From positions 13,808,696 through 13,872,695 of the forward strand of contig NW_025062477.1 in NCBI RefSeq assembly GCF_000002995.4: 64,000 bases of DNA, read 5' to 3'. Positions 57,163 through 64,000 of this stretch are shown piece after piece. Below the pieces are notes generated by a model, which saw only the letters and a program-made list of their open reading frames with translations, was not told the origin of the DNA and made no database searches. Positions within the stretch are counted from its first letter, which is position 1. The number at the start of each line of letters is the position of its first letter. Source of the stretch: Brugia malayi. Its lineage: Eukaryota > Nematoda > Chromadorea > Rhabditida > Onchocercidae. A program made the position numbers and the translations under genes.

Positions 57163-59635
57163 ATGAAATTTTGATAGCAAAAATATTTTCTTCTTAATTT
57201 TCTTTCATTGAAAAATTGAAATTTGATGAAAAAAAAAAACAAAAAAAAAGAAAAAATAAATAAACAGTTTTTCAAAAAAAAAAAAAAAAAGAAAACAGTG
57301 ACTAATTTGCTTGACTAATTTAAAACTAAATCATATTATACAGTTTATTCTAGAAAGTTTTGTTATCAAACTTTAATAATTGAAAAAAAAAAATGAATGA
57401 ATTCATTACACGTAGTGATAGAATTAAAAAGTAAAATAAATTATAAAAGTAAATTGATTGATTAAAAAATAAAAAAGTTGGATTATCGATTGATTAAAAA
57501 ATTAAATTCATTTAATCAATTTTTCCTCTTTTTTTCAATAAATATTATATTTTATTTATATTTTACTTAACTATTTCATCTCATTCATCTTATTTTAATC
57601 CATTTATTCGCAATAACTTTTCTCATAACTTTTAATTATTACTAATAATTTTATTAATTATATATATTAAAGTAGCTAAGCATTCTTTAATTCCTTAATT
57701 TGATAATTTTTTAATTAAATTTGAATAGATTCATTATTATAAAGTGTTACCATATGAATAGCATCAAATTTGTTAATAAATTATTTGTTTATATTTAAAT
57801 GATTTAGTCAAAATGAATGAGAATAAATTATTCAATTTCGCATTAATTTAAACTAAAAATAAATTAAACAGTGATATTGCATTATAAATTTCAATCATAA
57901 ATTAATTAAAAATACCATTTCATCAATTCTATCATAAATGTATGTTGAATTTTTCATAATTTAATTATTAATTTTATTTCTAATAAATGTAAATGTCATT
58001 TTTCCTTCCATTCTTTTTGCATAAAAACAAAATTGCTATAATTTAAATAGTTAAATATTTGAATTTCCAATTTAATCGGTTGATTATTACTTAATGATTT
58101 AAAATCAGAAACAAAATTTATATTTAAATGTAAATCATCATTAATCATTCATTTTTGAGCTGAAATTATCACCTAATTCAGCATTCATTTCTCTTCTCTC
58201 TTTTCTTTTGTTGTATAACTTCCATAATACTATGGTGAATTTTTAATTAAATTCAATTTTAATTTAATTTTCCACTCTTCATCACCTTACTATCTTAAAT
58301 AATAAAATGTAAAATTTCATTTCTAATATATTAATCATCGCTTTAATTGTTTATGGGTAATTATTTGGGCAAATTTATGCATTTCACTTCGTTCCCATTC
58401 ATTCCATTTGCAATTTCATTTCTCTTTCAATTTGTTCCGCTTTTTTAATTATTCATTAAATGGCATTGCTCTATGTAATAATGGGAAAAATAAAATTTCA
58501 ATTTATTACGATAGTCTCTTTCCTCTTTTTTTTTTGCGCTTCCTTTTGTTATCTCTTAAAATGACAATTGCAAAATGATAAATGCAATTTGCAAATGTAA
58601 TACGTCCATTGTTAATTTTGATTTAAAAAAAAAGAAAATAGTTTGTAACAGGTAATGTAATGCATAATTTGCATATTATCAGTGATTTACATCAGCTGAT
58701 AACAATGGATCTGATGTTATCATATAATAACATGATAAATGCAATTTGTTGGTTGAATTTTCAATCCTTCAATGTTATTTACAAAAAAAAAAAAAAAAAA
58801 AAAAAAAAGAAAAACGGAATTTTTGTTTCTTTTATTTTATCCGACGAAATTATCCAAGAATTTACGGATACAGAAGAAGGAAGACAGGAAAGAAAAATAC
58901 AATGTAAAAAAAAAATACTACAATTATAGGATACGAATAGCCTAGGAGTAAAATAGAGTAAAGCTTTTCTAATTTGTAGTAGAAAAGAAGAAACAAAATT
59001 AGTAATTAGCAATAAAAGAAGTAAATATTAATTAAAAAAAAAAGAGAGAGAGAATCTAAACATTGAGGAAGAGAAAAATGTTTCGCTTTTTTTTTGTTGT
59101 TTTTTTGTCTTGTTTTGTTTATTTTTGCTTTTACTCTTTTTTTTTTTTGTTTTCTTGTTTTTTGTTTTTGTTTTGAATTGTTAGTAACAGAATATTAAAT
59201 GATTAATGGATTTGTTTTTTTGTTTTTTTTTTTAGTTTTTGATTAAAAATGAATTTCTTTTTTCTAATTTCAGAAAGTTTTTTTTTTTTTTTTTTTAAAA
59301 AAAACACTTCGACGGTTAGAAAATTTTTCAACAAATTTTTCGGCAAATATTTTAGCTCTTTTTTGATTGTATTTTAGAAAAAAAAAAATAAAGTAAATAA
59401 ATATTGTTATTGATGATTTGATGATAGATTTGTTGCATATATAAAAAAATATTTTGTAACATTTTTGGATGAAATTTTGAAACAAACTCTAAAATATGTT
59501 TGAAAGGAAAAAAAAAAAGAACACATTATTTTAAGGAGAAAAAATGAAATGAAATGAAATGAAATGTATTCGCATTTTGTTAGTAAAATGAATATTGCAT
59601 TTAAGAAATTTTTAAGTTTTAATTTTTTGCTTCTC
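55865..59635. other. Convergent intergenic region between the collagen and tropomyosin genes
   Basis: It holds the 3' UTRs of both genes and no supported coding exon. Long A runs occur at 57130-57161 and 58780-58808. A TAGCCTAGG motif is at 58938-58946 and an AAATG repeat at 59546-59566. A somewhat more balanced segment at 58840-58900 has a frame with TDTEEGRQERK in it but no supporting signals. Confidence 0.6.
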
Positions 59636-59718
59636 TCAATATCCAGAAAGTTCTTGGAAAGTTTGATCCAATTCCTCGGAAATATTTTTGTATCGTTCCT
59701 TCTCATGCACCAATTCAT
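59636..59718 (-). CDS. lev-11: Tropomyosin terminal exon 3 (distal), muscle-type C-terminus
   Basis: After TATTTTACAG (phase 1) the 83-nt exon encodes [20 protein letters not shown] followed by FQELSGY and TGA. The VHEKE(R/K)Y and DQTF.EL.GY pattern is that of the classical striated-muscle tropomyosin C-terminus, which takes part in head-to-tail overlap and troponin contact. It is the last terminal exon in transcription order, 2.3 kb beyond the previous one. Confidence 0.93.
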
Positions 59719-61045
59719 CTGTAAAATACAATAATAATATTTTCGTTTTTTTTTTTTTTTTTTTTTCACTTTTCTTTTCTTTCCATTTTTTTTCAAATAA
59801 ATTTTTTAAAAAAAAAGTTTGGAAAAATTATGTGTAAAAAATATTTGGTAGGTAAAGAAAGCATGCGAAGTGGAAAAGATAAATTTTTAGAAATATTCAT
59901 TATTGTATAGTAATTATTTCATAACTTTATTTATATTATTTATTTCGAATTAATCATTGATTAGAAATGAAATATTACTTTGAATTAGCTAACAGTTAAA
60001 ATTATTAGCTAATTGAAATGAATAATCATTTGATCAAATTGATCAAATTTTATGACTATTATTTTAAAAATTCTATTTTTAAATGATAAAATATATAATT
60101 AGAAAGGAAAGAATGATTACATTCACATTTTTTTTTAGTCCTTTTTTTAAAGCAATATTTTGTATTACTTTTTTTTTTTTTTTTTTTATAAAAAATTAAT
60201 TTTACTTTGTTTCATTGAAAAGGATGCAAAAATTACCCGATATTTGCTTATTCGAATATCGTATAAAAATTTTATATAATTATTAACAAATAACATCCGT
60301 AATTAGATCAAAATACTATCCATCCATTAGAGAGAAAAAGAAAGAGGAAGAGAAAAAAAGAACAGAAACATTTATTAGTATTAAAAAAACAATCACACAA
60401 GGGAAAATGACAAGCATGCCAGTAATTCTCTTCTTTCTATTCATATAAACCATAAGTTGTTGACATTTTCTTTTTCTCTTTTGTTTATCTTTGGGAATTT
60501 GGAACTTGCATATATGCAAAAATTTGTTTATTGTAAAAATTAAATTTGAAATTTTCATTCATTTAAATTAAAAAACGATGAGAAAGTGAAAGAAGGAAAT
60601 GAAACAAAAAAAAAAAAAAAAAAACCCTCATCTAATTTAATAAAAATATTTGTTGTAATTGTGCAAATTTAGATATAATTATTTCTAGTGATTGATTGCA
60701 AAGTAAGATATTAAAATTATACAAAAATGCATAGCTTCTAAAATCAAAAAATAAAAGAAAAAAAAAATAATCTTATTGTTTAAATTAAGGAAGAAGCAGC
60801 TGTAAAAGCAAAAATAAATGTTGCAGAAACTTAAAAAAAAAAAAAAAAGGAAAGTTCAAAATTTAATTTTTTTTAGGAACAATTTCAGTGTCCTCTAAAT
60901 ATTGCAATCAATTTCAGTATAAATGTAAAAAGTAAAAAATTTTTTAATATCGTTAAGCAACTGTAAAAGATTGAATTATATATTTAATGTGATCTATTTG
61001 CTCATAAAATTATTTCCCATAATGCTTTTCTCGTAGACAGTGTTC

Positions 61046-61085
<40 letters not shown>

Positions 61086-64000
61086 AAAAAAACCACCAAT
61101 CGATGATATTCATTTAATCCTTCATTCTCATTTCAAAAAATGAAATGTAAAATTCGTTATTCATTCATTTACGATATAATACACACTAAAGGTATCAGAA
61201 AAGATAATTGCAATTTAAAATTCTGAGAGGCAATTTTGTTAGGAGAAAAATGAAGAAAGAAACAGGAATGTTTTATAAATTTCAAAATCTTTTAAGCGAT
61301 ATTATACATTAAGAGAGAATAAATAAAACATAAGCACATGAAATAGGTAGGAAGCATTAAGTAAATGACCAGGTATCATCAACCTTACACTTCATACAAA
61401 ATGAAATTTGTTAACTTTTTGTTAAAATTTTTCAAACAAAATTTAATTTGTTATCATCAAATACTTTATATGAAGAGGAAAAGCTGAAAAAAAAAAAATA
61501 AAATAAAGAGGAAGAAGTAAGGCTTCGTAACAATAACCGGTTAATAAATCATAAATTACAGGAAAAAAAAAAAGAAGCATGCACATCATAAAACTGCACA
61601 AGTTGATGAGCATTTAAAACTTGGAAAAAAAAAAAAAAAATTTTACAGTTTGCAATAAATGCGTAAGAAAAAAAAATTTGATCATCGGTAGGGCAGCATT
61701 CCGAAATGAATTAAGAAAAGAATAAAATTATTTTGTTAATGAAATTAATTATAATTAATTTGAAGAAAAAGAAATTGCAATTTTTAAAGTGAATTTTTTG
61801 CCTCATTATAAGAAATGTTTTGAAAGAAAAGAAAGAAATTTAAATCTTCTGTTTCATTTCCTTTTTTTTTTTTTTTTTTTTTTTGCAATAAAAAATTTTG
61901 AAAGAAACGATCAACAAGATACTCAGATAATGTGAATTCAAGAAAAAGAAAAGTTAAATTATTTAAAACTAAAAAGATAAAGTTCCAAATTCCGCAACAA
62001 TCTATATCAATGCTTTAGGTTAAAGATGAAAAAACAAAAAAGTATGTTAGAGTATTTCTGATCAAACAGTATTCAGCTCGCTTAACAAACGATCGAGTTC
62101 CTCCTGTAGTTGCTTCACTTTATTGTCCGAAAGTTCCTTGGCTTCTGAAAAATGATTAGCACACTGATTAATTTATCACTCTGATATAAAAAAGTAGGAT
62201 TAAGAAAAAAAAAAAAAAAAAGAAAAAAAAGCCAGAAAATTGATTAAAATTTCTGAGAGCACACAGTGTAAGAATAAATTAGATTCTATTGATAATCTTT
62301 CGCTATAGATCATATTAATATAGGAATACCTTCTCGAAGTTATCGCAATAAATTTATTAGCAAAAAAATAAAATAACTCGATTGAGATTGATAAAAAAAA
62401 AAAAAAATAAATAAATAAAAGATGGTAATTTGCAAGGCAATATTATCAAACTATGATAATTAAGTAATCAATATTGTTTGTTAATATTTTTCATCGAATT
62501 GAAAAAAAGATTTTAGACTAAAATTCAAAAAGTTATGCAATAAATTCAAATAATTCATTCCAGCAAAATTAAAAAAAAAAAAATCATGAAAAAATAAGAT
62601 AATGCAAACATTTATCACAACAATATAAAAATTTAAAAATTTTGTAAGTTTGTTTAGTGGATGGAAAAGATTTTATTTATTCAAAAGGAATGAAACGATA
62701 TATGAATGGAACAAAACAGCAAGCTTATTAATTTGGACTAATTTAAAAACGAAAACTTTTTGCTGCATTCTTATCCATATAAACATCACGTATGGGTAAA
62801 TAACGAAAATACACGTAAGAAAGCACACGTAAGAAACACACGTAAGAAACACACTAGAAACACACGCAAATACACCATACATGCATATACGTTCAAAAAA
62901 AAAAGAAAAAAAAAATGACGAACAAAACGTTAAACAAATGATGTTGATACGGCATTTAGATGAACATATTTCAGGAGGTCTGAATCTCCTGAACAGTTTG
63001 CTCGATTTCTTCCGTCAAATTACGCACACGTTCCTTCTCGATTAATAACTCATCTGTAGCTCTCATTAATTTACATTCCATTTATCACAAAAACATTAAA
63101 CAATAAACAATAACAACAACATTAACAATAAACATACAAAAACAAAAAAAGGAGTATAATATATGAAGAAGCTATAGAAATAAGATGAGAAATTTTAAAT
63201 TATCTCAATTTATTTCAATTATTATTACCCACTTTTTTTTCTTAGTAGATAGATCCTTAGATCCTTTACATTAAATCTTTTATTCCAAACCTTAACTATT
63301 CCATTTCATTTCATTATTTGCTTGGTATTTAGATCCATGGCAATAGAATAGATATATTTCAATTAAGTGTTAAAAAAAAAAAAAAAAAATTCAATTAAAT
63401 AATTATTACAGATCAACATTTTTTTTTTATTTACTTCTTTTCCCATAAAATAAAGAAAAAAACCGAAAATAATGATACTATCAAACTTATTCAAAAAAAA
63501 AAAAACTTTTGAAACAAACCTTCAAGTCTATCAACTTCCTTTTGTAATTTTTGAACTGATCGTTCAGCAAATTCTGCTCGTGTTTCTGCCTAAAATAATT
63601 AATAAAAGTAACATTTACTACATGCATTCAATAAGAAAAGTATATGCATATCATCATGCAAAAAAAAAGGATGAATAAACTAAAAAAGTGCAATAAATTT
63701 GAAATTTGTGCATTCCAAGCTCAATATAAAACTTTCACAACATAAACAAAGCAAGCTTAACTCAAGAATATTTTTTAAAAGAAATTTTTTTACCACAAAC
63801 TTTTTAATATTTATTCACTAATAATATTCAAATAATAATTATTCCATATCAATTATATACCTCCTTCAAACGTGCTGAAACTGTACGAATTTGTTCCTCG
63901 TACGAATCTTCACGTTGTAAAGCTTTTTCCTCAGATACTTCCAAAGATTTTAAATTATTGCCAACAACACGAAGCTCTTCTTCCAATTCCACAATTTTGC
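59636..64000 (-). CDS. lev-11: Tropomyosin, 3' portion of the gene (5' part beyond the window)
   Basis: Tropomyosin is a coiled-coil dimer that lies along actin filaments and controls myosin access. In the window, reading leftward, are an internal exon (64000 down to 63861), a 70-nt exon (63589-63520) and three alternative terminal exons (63053-62971, 62144-62062 and 59718-59636). The peptides [20 protein letters not shown] and [20 protein letters not shown] are near-invariant tropomyosin sequence. About the last 100 residues of a protein usually 284 long are covered. The gene is tail-to-tail with the collagen gene. The C. elegans counterpart lev-11 is known to make several isoforms from alternative exons. 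Confidence 0.95.
59719..62061. other. Tropomyosin intron / alternative 3' UTR region
   Basis: No further exon was recognised on either strand. Includes the GA tract at 61046-61084. Confidence 0.6.
61046..61084. repeat. GA microsatellite
   Basis: GAGAGAGAGAGAGAGAGAGA and continuing, ending in an A run. Confidence 0.95.
62062..62144 (-). CDS. lev-11: Tropomyosin terminal exon 2, divergent C-terminus
   Basis: After CATTTTTCAG (phase 1) the 83-nt exon encodes [20 protein letters not shown] followed by LSELNTV and TGA. Length and phase equal the other two terminal exons, and the heptad pattern of a coiled coil is kept, but the residues are unlike the muscle-type ending. It is most likely a non-muscle or tissue-restricted C-terminus; that assignment is inference. 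Confidence 0.88.
62811..62868. repeat. Short tandem repeat of ACACGTAAGAAAC
   Basis: About four 13-bp copies with slight variation (ACACGTAAGAAAGC, ACACGTAAGAAAC, ACACTAGAAAC) between two tropomyosin terminal exons. On the - strand each unit reads TTTCTTACGTGT. Confidence 0.85.
62971..63053 (-). CDS. lev-11: Tropomyosin terminal exon 1 (proximal), third C-terminus
   Basis: After GAGCTACAG (phase 1) the 83-nt exon encodes [20 protein letters not shown] followed by VQEIQTS and TGA. It keeps the D-E-L-x-x-E-K-E-R start and the E-I-E-Q-T spacing shared with the muscle-type exon but ends differently. It is the first terminal exon met by the polymerase, so its use requires polyadenylation before the other two. 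A TTTATT at about 62672 on the + strand (AATAAA on the - strand) is a possible signal. Confidence 0.92.
63520..63589 (-). CDS. lev-11: Tropomyosin penultimate constitutive exon
   Basis: The 70-nt exon lies between TTATTTTAG and GTTTGT and encodes [20 protein letters not shown] then RLE, ending in phase 1. All three terminal exons start in the matching phase. The sequence is the usual one for this position in animal tropomyosins. Confidence 0.95.
63861..64000 (-). CDS. lev-11: Tropomyosin internal exon, cut by the window edge
   Basis: Reading leftward from the edge, the exon encodes [40 protein letters not shown] and VSARLKE, then a GTATAT donor. It corresponds to roughly residues 175-223 of a 284-residue tropomyosin. 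The upstream end is outside the window. Confidence 0.95.

Noticed and set aside
58660..58929. 89-codon + strand frame in the convergent intergenic region
   Set aside because: It contains a long lysine run from an A homopolymer, lacks a start context, and lies where 3' UTRs are expected.
1..64000. Transposons, tRNA, rRNA, spliced-leader RNA or CRISPR-like arrays
   Set aside because: No transposase or reverse transcriptase motifs, no terminal repeats with target duplications, no tRNA box pairs and no spliced-leader sequence were seen by eye. Profile searches would be needed to exclude decayed copies.

Overview
The window looks like nuclear DNA of a nematode. My best guess is a spirurid or filarial-type worm, but that is inference. 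The base composition is extremely AT-rich, with constant A/T homopolymers and GA/CT, ATT and ATC microsatellites. Introns are long (up to about 16.6 kb), acceptors are of the TTTTCAG type, and the two genes present are clear counterparts of the C. elegans genes cle-1 (collagen XV/XVIII with endostatin) and lev-11 (tropomyosin). No bacterial, viral or transposon coding region was recognised.

About 52 kb (3.5 to 55.9 kb, + strand) holds one large, finely split gene for a type XV/XVIII collagen. I rebuilt its exons by hand from reading frame, splice sites and splice phase. In order they encode: a signal peptide (3.5 kb); two fibronectin III repeats resembling repeats 5 and 6 of DCC/neogenin (3.9-5.8 kb); a MAM domain (5.9-7.3 kb); a thrombospondin-N/laminin-G-like (TSPN) domain (26.7-28.6 kb plus a last exon at 45.2 kb); an acidic linker with a candidate heparan-sulfate site (45.6-47.3 kb); a short interrupted collagen helix (48.0-49.1 kb); the trimerization domain (49.5-49.9 kb); a His/Ser/Gln-rich hinge (52.1-52.8 kb); and a complete endostatin domain (53.6-55.86 kb).

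Three separate first exons, each encoding its own signal peptide, feed this gene. The long form starts at 3,507. A middle form starts at 18,864 and splices in phase straight to TSPN. A third starts at 43,910, inside the intron that separates the main TSPN exons from the last one; it replaces nearly all of TSPN with 424 cysteine-free, acidic residues carrying a polyglutamine tract and a furin-type RRKR site. The deduced proteins are about 1,427, 1,042 and 1,249 residues, or 84 more if the optional exon at 47.1 kb is included. That optional exon can also be read through to a stop codon, which would give a secreted form with no collagen or endostatin.

At the right edge, on the - strand and convergent with the collagen gene, lies the 3' part of a tropomyosin gene; its 5' part is beyond the window. 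Two constitutive coiled-coil exons are followed by three alternative terminal exons of exactly 83 nt each, encoding three different C-termini.

The rest is intron and intergenic DNA: tandem arrays (22, 50, 55, 57, 82 and about 162 bp units), two-copy duplications, short palindromes and a few unexplained islands of more balanced composition. I found no rRNA, tRNA, CRISPR or mobile-element signature.
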